Assembly (NCBI GenBank): GCA_030248195.1
Contig: JASAND010013128.1
Span: 1-64,000 of the forward strand
Origin: Trissonchulus latispiculum
Taxonomy: Eukaryota > Nematoda > Enoplea > Enoplida > Ironidae
Direction of reading: 5' to 3'
Length of the DNA: 64,000 nucleotides
Made by a program: the position numbers and the translations under genes. Positions 46,336 to 57,730 of the stretch are shown one piece after another; positions within the stretch are counted from its first letter, which is position 1, and each line of letters starts with the position of its first letter. The notes below the pieces were generated by a model that was not told the origin of the DNA, ran no database searches, and saw nothing but the letters and a program-made list of their open reading frames with translations.

Positions 46336-48865
46336 CAGAGCTGGAAGTGGGTCACGGCACGGGTACCCGCGGGCCCGCGGTCGGGTAGGGTGCGGGTCAA
46401 CACGAATGACCCGCGGAGTTAGGGGTCAAAAGTGGGTCAGTCGAGGTTCCAAAATTTATATTATAACACTGAAATTTCAAAAATTTTTCGGCTTCGCCGA
46501 ATTCTAGTGTTGTCTGATATTTGTTTTACCGTAAGATCTGGACAAAATTAACACAGCTTCCGCAAGTTGATGCCTATATTTTGAAAAATGACAGCGTTTA
46601 ACATGTACATAGTAGTGCTCGGAACGGTTCCACTGGAACCGGCAGAACCGGAACCGGAACCGGAACGGAAAGGAGGAACCGGAACCGGAAGGATTTTTGG
46701 AACCGGAACCGGAACCGGAACCGGAACCGGTAGGATTTGGAACTGACCGGTTCCAGTGTAATTTGTCTCAGATCATTTGAAAAATATAACCAAAAATACA
46801 GTTTTCAGCCTGCAAATTTTCAAAATTTCTAGCCTTTAAATGTGAACTTTCAGTCAGGATATTCTGAAAATTTCTCTATCCTTTGAATGTGGTTCCCTAG
46901 AAGTTTACTCCAATAAGTAAGAGTATAACTTTTCTTGTACATATGTTGGTAAGTTAAGCAATTACTTTTGAGCTTGTTTTTGGAGTCATCAACTTTGAAG
47001 CATTAATATTAATTGTCTACTTCTAGCTAAAAAACCATCTTTACATCAAAATATAGCTTACGATAGTCTTTTTTCTAATAGATACCTGGAAACTAACCTT
47101 GATGTCTGAAGTTTTTACTGAATATTAGATTGGTCATATAGATTTCCGCATAATCTCGCAGTGGAGACAACGATAACGAGAACCTGGCCGAAAACTGTCT
47201 TCAGATTTGTTTTCAGCAAACTCTGAACTTTCCTGTACTACATATACAACGTTTCAGGAAAATAACAGAAAAAAACTTTGGTTTGTTCCTCTTAGACTAA
47301 TATGTACCCTTTGGAAGCTTAAACTTTTAAAAATTTTGCTGCAGATTGGCCAATAATTTGTTGAAATGCATCTGTGCTACATTTCAGCAAAAATCGTTTA
47401 CAAACTGGAAGTTACACAGAGGATTCCTCCACTTTCCTAATACCGGCAGCCTGCATTGGAGGTAAAATAAAATGTTCAATAATGAATGAAACGATGAATA
47501 ATTATTGAAATGAATAAATATCTTAATTTCTAGTCCTATAGTCATTTTGTTTAAAATTTTTCAAACGTTTGGAAGTTTTCTTTTTCAAAATTCTCAAATG
47601 GTGAAAAGTTGGAAAGGATTGCGAAAGGAAATTTTATTATTTTAACACTTTTCACGCATGTATGCAGAGTCACTTTTAACTCTCCCAGTTTTACCCTTTT
47701 AATTCTTTTAGCGAATGACAGAGTTAATTTTAACTCTGCCAACTTAAACTCTTTAACGTTTATTTTTAACCCTGCAGAGTTAAGATTTAAAAACAGGAAG
47801 AGTAAAATTTAACAATGCGCATTCATGGAAAGGGTTAAAAACTTCCTCTCATCTAATCTACTCTTCCCATTTGCGAAAAGGACCTTAGACACAGTAGAGT
47901 CGCAAACGTGGTCATTTTTACTGGAGTCAGGGCACCAAAATGAATACTTTGAACCCGCAAGATAGAGGATTGTGAGAATTAACAAAATTCTGGTCAATTG
48001 TCAAACAAAATAAATATGAGAACCAGTAATTAGTGAATGTGGCATGCCGTGAATGCTTAAATACTATACGGTTGAACAAAATATACCGTGGTACACAGGA
48101 ATGAGTTTCGGATTCAAACGTTTTACATATTCATTACAGTCTTAACTTTACACTTTACACATTAAGGAATGAGTTTCGGATTCAAACGTTTTACATATTC
48201 ATTACACTTTTTGACACATTTTAACACTATTAAACACAGGAGTAAAAATTAATTATTTTTTACACGTAAATTAATAACATTAAGCATATAACAAAGTTGG
48301 GTCATAATGTTTTGATCCAATTATATAAAAAAATAAAAAAAATAATATAAGCGTTTTATAAAAATCTCAATTGGAACCGGAACCGGAAGCTAGAACCGGA
48401 ACCGGAACCGGAACCGGTGCTCTGGAACCGGAACCGGAACCGGTTTCAAAAATTGGAACCGGTCCGAGCACTAGTACATAGCACTGCCATGATTTCTGTA
48501 AATAGAGGATACATAGTAAAAGTATGTGCAGGTTAGAATGTAAGAACCGTCCGCAAGATTTTTCCTTCAAACTCAGTGAATTTCTGGAGAAATGCATTAC
48601 ACAATTACGACCGTCTGCTTTGTTGTTGTTGCAGTTGTTTTCATTAAACTGCAGTCATGTCCAAATGGATTTAACAGCTAAATATTAATATTATTTTATT
48701 TCTGACCAAGATTTAGCCAAGATTTAGCCTTAGAGCATCATTAACAAAAAGTGGGTCATGTGGGTCATATAATTTTCCGCGGGTCACGGGTATGGGTCAG
48801 GTGGGTAGGGTCAAGGGTCCGCGGGTCGGGTGCGGGTCAAACATATTGACCCACTTCCAGCTCTG
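46336..48865. mobile_element. GGGTC-ended hAT-like element, left arm
   Basis: CAGAGCTGGAAGTGGGTC and its inverse bound 2.5 kb, with subterminal GGGTACCCGCGGG and GACCCGCGG motifs as in 31287-32611. The flanking 8-mers (GTATAAAG and GAGCTCTT) do not match, so the ends may come from different insertions or a rearrangement. It encloses a second complete element (46613-48473). Confidence 0.6.
46613..48473. mobile_element. Nested hAT-like element with (AACCGG)n ends, left arm
   Basis: TAGTGCTCGGAACGGTTCC and CCGGTCCGAGCACTA termini are flanked by the perfect 8-bp duplication GTACATAG (46605-46612 and 48474-48481). AACCGG hexamer arrays lie directly inside each end. The 1.86-kb interior has TTAACTCTGC-type repeats (47650-47790) and a duplicated GAATGAGTTTCGGATTC unit (48101 and 48166). 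No transposase. Confidence 0.88.
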
Positions 48866-49064
48866 GAGCTCTTTCCAACTCCTAAAATTGCGAAAGTTAT
48901 AGCGTTTCAAAAAAATCACCACAAAAGCACTGCACAAACGGATACCACCACATTAACTGACAGGGTCTTGTAAGAAAACTAGAAATCTCGCCCCAAGAAT
49001 AAGTACCTACCTATATCGAGTCCTCTCCTCATCTTCACAACTTGTATATGCCCCGTGTATTTAC

Positions 49065-49185
49065 CTTTGCCTTCCAGGATTGTAACAGAACTCATCCAAC
49101 TGCACATCCCGCCACCCTCCCATGCACATCCCACTGCCATAATTCCGGCATTTGCTTGAACAAATAGCAAAAACTTGTCATAAAA
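49065..49185 (-). CDS. Possible exon of unknown gene, cut by the palindrome breakpoint
   Basis: On the minus strand a pyrimidine-rich acceptor (TTTCTTTCAG) precedes an open stretch ending at a donor-like GTAAAT. A second possible donor (GTAGGT) lies further downstream near 49015. The encoded peptide is hydrophobic then glycine-rich (FYDKFLLFVQANAGIMAVG and onward), and I do not recognise the family. The left arm keeps the full stretch. In the right arm only the part downstream of GTGCAGTTGG is present (49799-49847), joined to different sequence. This suggests the left copy is the original and the right copy arose by the inverted duplication. It is weak as a gene call, because no neighbouring exon was identified. 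Confidence 0.3.
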
Positions 49186-49798
49186 CTGAAAGAAATTCGT
49201 CAAATTAAAATTTGAATGTTGAATGTGGATTGAATTTATTTGATTAAAAACTGAAGTCAATCAAATAGTAGAATTTAAATTTCAATAAAAGACTGGGTAA
49301 TAAATAAATAAGTGGATATGTAGTTGCTAAATAAATAAATAAATAAAATATCTATACAATATACATACATAAAATACACACTAAAGTCATTACTAAAGCT
49401 ATAAACACAAATATTCTGCACTAGTAGTTCATAGTTTAAAAATTTACGCATGTGTCCAACCCTGCTCTGGAAATAGTAATTTATCTGTCCAGACAGAATG
49501 CGATAATTGCAAAAATTTATCTATCTGTCTGCGCACATGCATAATTTATCTATCTGTCTGGACACTTTCAGAAGTGTCCAATTTACTCATCTGCCCGTAA
49601 CATATATATATATATATACTAGAATCTGGTTTTTGTAAATCTCGGAAAATGGAAGCATTTCTGATTGGTCGACTTCATCATTAAAGAGCTTTCGGCTTGG
49701 GTATTGTAAAGATGCTAGTACATCTTCATGAATTAAATTAATATTGCAAATTTATGACAGTGTGAGTGCATTTCTGTGAAATGGCTGCCATAGCAGGA
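49108..49798. other. Single-copy spacer of the giant palindrome
   Basis: A 691-bp stretch between the arms with no mirror copy. It is AT-rich, with ATAA runs (about 49300-49350), a short TA microsatellite (about 49601-49617), and repeated TATCTGTCTG-type motifs (49480-49570) that suggest a small hairpin repeat. The left edge continues the open frame of a possible exon. The right edge is unrelated sequence fused to the same exon sequence. Confidence 0.85.
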
Positions 49799-50040
49799 AT
49801 GTGCAGTTGGATGAGTTCTGTTACAATCCTGGAAGGCAAAGGTAAATACACGGGGCATATACAAGTTGTGAAGATGAGGAGAGGACTCGATATAGGTAGG
49901 TACTTATTCTTGGGGCGAGATTTCTAGTTTTCTTACAAGACCCTGTCAGTTAATGTGGTGGTATCCGTTTGTGCAGTGCTTTTGTGGTGATTTTTTTGAA
50001 ACGCTATAACTTTCGCAATTTTAGGAGTTGGAAAGAGCTC

Positions 50041-52579
50041 CAGAGCTGGAAGTGGGTCAATAGTTTGACCCGCACCCGACCCGCGGACCCTTGACCCTAC
50101 CCACCTGACCCATACCGTGACCCGCGGATTATGCCCACATGACCCACTTTTTGTTAATGATGCTTAAGGCTAATCTGGTAAATCTTGGTCAGAAATAAAA
50201 TAATATTATTTTAGCTGTTAAATCCATTTGGACATGACTGCAGTTTAATGAAAACAACTGCAACAACAACAAAGCAGACGGTCGTAATTGTGTAATGCAT
50301 TTCTCCAGAAATTCACTGAGTTTGAAGGAAAAATCTTGCGGACGGTTCTTACATTCTAACCTGCACATACTTTTACTATGTATCCTCTATTTACAGAAAT
50401 CATGGCAGTGCTATGTACTAGTGCTCGGACCGGTTCCAATTTTTGAAACCGGTTCCGGTTCCGGTTCCAGAGCACCGGTTCCGGTTCCGGTTCCGGTTCT
50501 AGCTTCCGGTTCCGGTTCCAATTGAGATTTTTATAAAACGCTTATAATTAAATTTTTTTATTTTTTTATATAAATTGGATCAAAACATTATGACCCAACT
50601 TTGTTATATGCTTAATGTTATTAATTTACGTGTAAAAAATAATTAATTTTTACTCCTGTGTTTAATAGTGTTAAAATGTGTCAAAAAGTGTAATGAATAT
50701 GTAAAACGTTTGAATCCGAAACTCATTCCTTAATGTGTAAAGTGTAAAGTTAAGACTGTAATGAATATGTAAAACGTTTGAATCCGAAACTCATTCCTGT
50801 GTACCATGGTAATATTTTGTTCAACCGTATAGTATTTAAGCATTCACGGCATGCCACATTCACTAATTAGCTGGTTCTCATATTTATTTTGTTTGACAAT
50901 TGACCAAGAATTTTGTTAATTTCTCGCAATCCTCTATCTTGCGGGTTCAAAGTATTCATTTTGGTGCCCTGACTCCAGTAAAAATGACCACGTTTGCGAC
51001 TCTACTGTGTACTAAGGTCCTTTTCGCAAATGGGAAGAGTAGATTAGATGAGAGGAAGTTTTTAACCCTTTCCATGAATGCGCATTGTTAAATTTTACTC
51101 TTCCTGTTTTTAAATCTTAACTCTGCAGGGTTAAAAATAAACGTTAAAAGAGTTTAAGTTGGCAGAGTTAAAATTAACTCTGTGCATTCGCTAAAAGAAT
51201 TAAAAGGGTTAAAACTGGGAGAGTTAAAAGTGACTCTGCATACATGCGTGAAAAGTGTTAAAATAATAAAATTTCCTTTCGCAATCCTTTCCAACTTTTC
51301 ACCATTTGAGAATTTTGAAAAAGAAACTTCCAAACGTTTGAAAAATTTTAAACAAAATGACTATAGGACTAGAAATTAAGATATTTATTCATTTCAATAA
51401 TTATTCATCGGTTTCATTCATTATTGAACATTTTATTTTACCTCCAATGCAGGCTGCCGGTATTAGGAAAGTGGAGGAATCCCTCTGTGTAACTTCCAGT
51501 TTGTAAACGATTTTGCTGAAATGTAGCACAGATGCATTTCAACAAATTATTGGCCAATCTGCAGCAAAATTTTAAAAGTTTAAGCTTCCAAAGGGTACAT
51601 ATTAGTCTAAGAGGAACAAACCAAAGTTTTTTTCTGTTATTTTCCTGAAACGTTGTATATGTAGTACAGGAAAGTTCAGAGTTTGCTGAAAACAAATCTG
51701 AAGACAGTTTTCGGCCAGGTTCTCGTTATCGTTGTCTCCACTGCGAGATTATGCGGAAATCTATATGACCAATCTAATATTCAGTAAAAACTTCAGACAT
51801 CAAGGTTAGTTTCCAGGTATCTATTAGAAAAAGACTATCGTAAGCTATATTTTGATGTAAAGATGGTTTTTTAGCTAGAAGTAGACAATTAATATTAATG
51901 CTTCAAAGTTGATGACTCCAAAAACAAGCTCAAAAGTAATTGCTTAACTTACCAACATATGTACAAGAAAAGTTATACTCTTACTTATTGGAGTAAACTT
52001 CTAGGGAACCACATTCAAAGGATAGAGAAATTTTCAGAATATCCTGACTGAAAGTTCACATTTAAAGGCTAAAGAAATTTTGAAAATTTGCAGGCTGAAA
52101 ACTGAATTTTTGGTTATATTTTTCAAATGCTCTGAGACAAATTACACTGGAACCGATCCGGTTCCAAATCCTACCGGTTCCGGTTCCGGTTCCGGTTCCG
52201 GTTCCAAAAATCCTTCCGGTTCCGGTTCCAAAAATCCTTCCGGTTCCGGTTCCGGTTCCGGTTCTACCGGTTCCAGTGGAACCGTTCCGAGCACTACTAT
52301 GTACATGTTAAACGCTGTCATTTTTCAAAATATAGGCATCAACTTGCGGAAGCTGTGATAATTTTGGCCAGATCTTACGGAAAAACAAAAATCAGACAAC
52401 ACTAGAATTCGGCGAAGCCGAAAAATTTTTGAAATTTCAGTGTTAAAATATAAATTTTGGAACCTCGACTGACCCACTTTTGACCCCCCTTTAACCCGCG
52501 GGTCATTCGTGTTGACCCGCACCCTACCCGACCCGCGGGTACCCGCGGGTACCCGTGCCGTGACCCACTTCCAGCTCTG
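50041..52579. mobile_element. GGGTC-ended hAT-like element, right arm
   Basis: Mirror of 46336-48865, including the same mismatched flanks, so it is the same insertion event duplicated with the arm. Differences such as TCAATAGTTTGACC against TCAATATGTTTGACC show that the two copies have drifted. Confidence 0.6.
50419..52296. mobile_element. Nested hAT-like element with (AACCGG)n ends, right arm
   Basis: Mirror of 46613-48473, flanked by CTATGTAC (50411-50418 and 52297-52304), the reverse complement of the left-arm duplication. The same target duplication in both arms shows that the insertion preceded the inverted duplication. The hexamer array near 52150-52290 has one more AAAAATCCTTCCGG block than its left-arm partner. 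Confidence 0.88.
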
Positions 52580-55500
52580 CTTTATACATCGTTTTAAAGC
52601 TTATTATCTGTAGATTCACATGAGCTTACGAAACTAGCAAAATTAGCAAAAAAGTGGCAGAAATTTTCAGACTTGCTGACATCTAACAGTATGAATATAG
52701 ACCAAACATTTTTGAACATCGATTTCTCAAAACTGAAGAGTCGGCGAAAAGTTTTTCTTGTGCTATCATACAGAGGACATATGGGCCGAGGGACTTTTTT
52801 TGGATTTGGCTCAACAAGCCTCAATACTCCAGAATATCCGGCAAATGTGGGGCGACACGAAATTTCGCAAGTTTGTATTCAGTTTTCTCGCAACTGGGTC
52901 CCTCCGCAGAAGTACGAATTTCAATTCTGCCCAAAATCTCCGGAATCCGTCGAGCGGTTTTTGAGAAATCCATGTTCGAAACAAAATAATCGCAGTTTCG
53001 CCAAAATGGTTTTTCGGCCAAATCTCTAGCTTAACGCAATAAAGTTCGGCTACATAATAGGCATTCATAAAATGTGCATTTAGATGCTGTATCGATTGAG
53101 TATAAATAAGCCAACTTTGTCCTTAACATGTGGCAGTAATTTTGAAAAAACAGATTTCCTCGAAAATGGCGTAAATAAAATGCGTAAAAATAAAAATAAA
53201 ATGCGCAATTGGACGATGTATCGATTGAGTATAAATAAGCCGAAATTGTCTGTAAGATTTGGCAGTAATTTTGAAAAAACTGATTTCGTCAAAATGGCCC
53301 TTTTTTGACCCAAAAAACAGTTTTTTGCTTATACTGACTTAACAACTGGAGATTGCTCAAATGTTGTAAAAGCAAAAATGTTCATTTTCGTGTCCTCTTT
53401 CTAGCCATAACAACCAATCCCGTGTCGTCTCTACCTACTGGGAGCCTAAGGCCAAAGACCTAAACTTTCTTATCTTTTGGCCTAAAAATACGAGACTGGT
53501 CCCAGAATGTTAAGGAGCACGGAAATAGCTTATTTCGTAAGTTTTAGCCATTTACGTAAAGGATTAAAGCCATATGAGTCAAAAATACCCGAAAGGAAAC
53601 CAGTACCTTAAGAAAAGGATTCGCTCAGCATTCGCTGAAGTGCTGAACTTATCTTTTGTCTTACGTTTTGCTTTGCTACAAACATTCTTGTTCAAAACTT
53701 AGGGTGGCGTGTATCTGTGTCTTGTCAGCTCAAGGAGTTAAGCAGGTTCAAATTGTTCGGATGTCATTTGACTGGGAACGGGGATAGGCACGGAGGGTAA
53801 AAAGGACTTTCTGTGCCTTTTCCTGCCTTCCAGCCAACTGTAGCGTTGTCTTATATTACAAGCAGAACGCTTATTAAATTATAGTTCTTTTGTAACAAAT
53901 CCATATGCAATCCTTATCTGGTAGTCTTTCCTACTTCCCTTTTTCCTGTCCAAGACCTCGGCCTTCCTTCCGACTCCTACCTGTAGCCAATCTTTTTCAT
54001 CCACCTTTTAACTAGAGTTTTGGCAGGGTTTTTGGTTTTTGGATTTGCGTCAACCTTGCGTCCAGATAAATTTAAGTTGCGTCCCGTTAAGAAATTTTGC
54101 GTCCAGGTAAAATTATTGTTTTAGCGTGTTTTTTGTACAACAATTGCTTTATTTATATAAATTGCGATAATTTCTTTAGTGAAACATAAAATCGTATGAA
54201 GCAGTACTCACTACTCAGAACATTGACGCTGCTTAACAGTAATGCACGATTACAAAATATCTGAGACGACCCCAAAATACCGGGTCCAGGGGGCAAGCCC
54301 CCCCCCAGAAGTTGAAGAATTTTTTTGCGATTTGAAACGGTGGCTGAGTGGCGCGGGTTGGACTGGTCCTTAGTTTAGAGGTAGCGTGAAAGGGGGAGAG
54401 AGAGAGTCTGGCTGGTTTATGAATTTATATTTATATAAAGAAACTACAGTTATAAACATGACCTCACTTAAGAGGAAGCTGATTCTCATACGTGAACAGG
54501 AGGTCAAGTTTCACCGACCCTTGTGGATCCAAATTTGGTATCCCTTGTGGAAGCGATTTTTCAAAGAGTATTTTTGAAAGCGAAATTTTAGCGATTTTTG
54601 CTGTTTTTTTAACGAAAAATAGCGATTTTTAGGCAAAACAACGTTTTTGGACGTTTGTTAACAAAACTAACGATTTTAAGTGAAAAATACCGGCAACGTC
54701 GGAAAATTGTTTGGGCTATTTTCGTTTTATTTCTATTTTCAATTTTGTTAACCGTTGTGAGAGCAAAGATTATACAGTATATATTTGATTTCAACAAAAG
54801 CTTGCAAGTTGTTGACGCCAAAATTAGAAAGTTGGCTGCATCTCACGATGGGGAAAAGTTGGAAAGATACCCTGAAAAGTAAGAATGCAGAGCTCAACGA
54901 GCTCCTTCAAATGAAAATAGTTATGGATGTGTAGCGGCTGCTCAACTGTTAGAAATAGGCAAAAGCTGCCCTGAACGCAAATGTTAGTTTTGAGGGGGAT
55001 TGCGCAGATGGTGCTAGAATGCTAAAATAAATGTTTTTGGAGTTACGCAAATTAGTCAGTTAGTTTTTAGTTTTACGTTAGTTAGTTAGCTTTTGAGTTT
55101 ACAAAATAAAGTTTCGTAAAATTTTAACTTGGTTTGGTTAGTAAAGAAGCAATATGACACCAAACGGAATTACCACTTTAACTAGTTTTTCTAAAGCATG
55201 TAAGTTTTCATAAAATTTGATGCAATTATTTTTTTTTGCTGACGGCTCACACACTGTTAGGCTCACAAAGTGGCCCGTAAGTGGCGCTCTCCGCAGACCG
55301 TAGTCGAGAGGCAGAGAGGCGAAGATCACGTACAGAAAACATGATCCCCGAGCACCGTACGGTTATTTCAGTCACTCCCAAGGCAGCAACATTCGGTCCT
55401 CGAAAGCTGCTGCCCCCGCTTGGCAATAGCAACTAGGGGGGCTGAAAACTACATATGCCTGCTCGAAAGGCCTGGGTAAAAAGTCGGCTGCAGAAGTAAA

Positions 55501-55651
55501 GAGGGGATCAGGAGCGACGAGCCTGTACAGGAAAGTAGGAAAAATGGTCTGTGAAGATGCTGAAAATACATAAATAAAAATAGAGGACACTGAAAGGTTT
55601 GATCTAGCACGTTACGCTAGAGCTGGTTTTATGAGTGATTTAAAATAATTC

Positions 55652-56295
55652 CAATGGAATTGTCACGGGTTAAGCTATAAACTGACGGAATTTTGTGACT
55701 TGTTGAGAACAGAAAGAATAAAAATTGCATGCCTGCATTAAACCTTTTTAACAGAACAAATTGCTCCCTCTTTTCCTGGTTTTACGGCCTACAGCCTACA
55801 GGTTGGATCGCCCTGGGCATGGAGGAGGGTTATTGTGTTTGGTAGAGAGGACAATTTGCAGTAGACTATGTAAGGCGGAGGTTGTTGATGGGGTGGAATT
55901 CATGGTTGTGCAAATATTTGTCAGGAACTGGACCTTTTTTGTTATTACCTACTACTGCCCCCGTACATCAGTGTTGGACTTACATTGTATACAGGATGTA
56001 CAGGGTCCTACTATTGTTCTTGGTGATTTCAACAGCAGACACTTACGATGGGGATATGGCAATTGTGACAATCGCGGTAATCACCTTGCCAGTATTGCTG
56101 ATGACCTTTCATTTAGTATTTGTCAAGAAATGGTTACCACTTCCACTTACTTGCACGGCAAAGACCCAATCCAGAGGTACAATCCTGACCTGACCCTACT
56201 ACGACTTCCCGATCGTATCACTTGGTCCTTAGCCACAGGGGACTCTCTTGGCTCTGATCACCGAAGCTTGACTTTGACGTTGAATTTGCAGCCTG
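55652..56295 (+). pseudogene. LINE ORF2 endonuclease fragment, right arm
   Basis: Begins with an QWNCHGLSYKLTEF-type N-terminal strand (55652 on) in one frame, loses frame near 55735, then is open from 55761. The EEP-fold motifs are GPTIVLGDFNSRH (catalytic Asp/Asn), YNPDLTLLRL, and GSDHRSLTLTL (catalytic Asp-His). This layout is that of the R1/jockey-like ORF2 N terminus. The catalytic Glu motif region (LQET in the family) is disrupted. The frame runs on into X sequence after LNLQPV, which is not part of the protein. No reverse transcriptase follows. Confidence 0.85.
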
Positions 56296-56497
56296 TGAGA
56301 TATAAAGAAAACAATTTCGCTTTCTACATTTTTTGGTCAGACTTTAGTTTTTCGTTTCTGTCTCTGTTTGTCTGTTTCTGCGTTCTCCAACCGTCTACTG
56401 CCGTCCTCTGACAATCAGAGACTTAGCCAATGTAAAAGGATCTAAAGTAAAGACTTCGCTGCTCCGTTGAAGCAAGAATCAAGGAAAAGTGATTACT

Positions 56498-57730
56498 TCA
56501 TTGGCATTTGTTCAGTTCGTATTCCTGTTGAGCATGCCGATCAGCCATTCTGTCAATCTGTTTCCGTCTCTCCTCACTTTGATTTAGTACTTTCTGCAGG
56601 CTAGACTCCATTTCTCTTTTTTGGTTTTCCATGTCCTGTAATAAAAACACAACTGCTTTGAACACTACCTAAATACAATCCGTAATTATTACGTGTGCAA
56701 TAATCGCGCATTGTTTTATTTAATTTTGATCATTTCTAGAAGTCAGCAACATAGAAAAATTGATATTTGAATTCAGCGTGATCAAAAACAAAGTTGAAGT
56801 CATTTGCCTACTTATTGAGCAACCGTGTACACGCCGGTCCTAGTAAGGTCACACATTGGAAATAATGTTTGCCGATATCTAGACTAACTTATCTAACTAA
56901 AATGTAGCCAGTTATAATTTCATCCAAAGTAAGCCCTAAGCCTAAGCGTAAGCATAGGGCTAAGTTTATGTTTAAACCAGGGATTCTTTCAAATTTGGAC
57001 CTGTGCTTTTCAGTGTGGTTTTCTAAGAAAATGTGTGCTTTTTTGAAAACTGATTTTTAGCGATTTTAACGCGTTTAGAAAGCTTTTTACGTCATACGTA
57101 CAGCGTATTCCTAGCTACTTTTAGTACTTTTAAAGATAAATGCAAATACTCTCTGACTAGTAATGCGACTTAGATGAGTTTAGCACTATAGAATTTAGGC
57201 CCGGCCCGCCAAAAGTAAATTTCCAAAATTTTACTAGCAATAATATTTCAAAACTACAATACAACATGCAATCGCTAAATTACACTACGAAATGTTTAAA
57301 TTTTCGTAAAATAACAAGAATCAGCTAGCTTTCAGCTAATTTAATGCTTTCACACCATATTATTATAATCGATCCGGCCCGCTTCTGCCCGAAGTTAAAA
57401 CTTTCTCGGTCCGGCCCGCTGACCATTTGATGTGCCCGCTTACCATTTAGTGTCGGCCGGACCAAAGGATTGAAATGCTCCTGTCTTGAGTACTTACTTA
57501 TCTATCTTGATATGCAGTTTTTGCGAAATGAACAAGTTTTTACCAGCAGGTCACCCCATAAACTGCAAACTTAACAATCTACTATCTAAGCTAGCTTTCC
57601 TTACCTTTCCTAGGTTGAGGATTCGAAATTCCAGGTTCTGGTGTATTCTGGTGTAATTTTTCCTTTTCCCTGTCCAATTCCTTACGAGATTGGCCTTTTC
57701 CTCTTGCAAAACTTCCTTGTCTTTCGACAG
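56498..57730 (-). pseudogene. Two coiled-coil exons captured in X (copy D)
   Basis: Exon 1 (57605-57730) has the same two deletions as C. Exon 2 (56498-56635) is the best preserved of the four, open from DMENQK to ELNKCQ and stop, without expansion or frameshift. Compare with 3844-5153, where exon 1 is the better preserved one. No copy has both exons in ancestral form, so expression of a full product from X looks unlikely. Confidence 0.6.

Larger units (their letters stand above)
34921..49107. repeat. Left arm of a giant palindrome
   Basis: Every landmark in this interval reappears in reverse complement at 49799-64000. Positions of matched landmarks sum to about 98,900-98,936: for example 37877 with 61058, 36588 with 62345, 43333 with 55590, and 48367 with 50525. 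The outermost match seen is GCCGATGGTTTAGGTGCAC near 34921, which pairs with the last bases of the window, so the true outer end is unknown. The arm includes X copy C, a LINE endonuclease fragment and a nested pair of transposons. Confidence 0.95.

Noticed and set aside
48367..48597. ORFs rich in Gly-Ser, Pro-Val or Arg-Phe repeats across the CCGGTT arrays (also 27063, 25057, 52080)
   Set aside because: They translate the hexamer arrays at transposon ends. The periodic peptides are artefacts.
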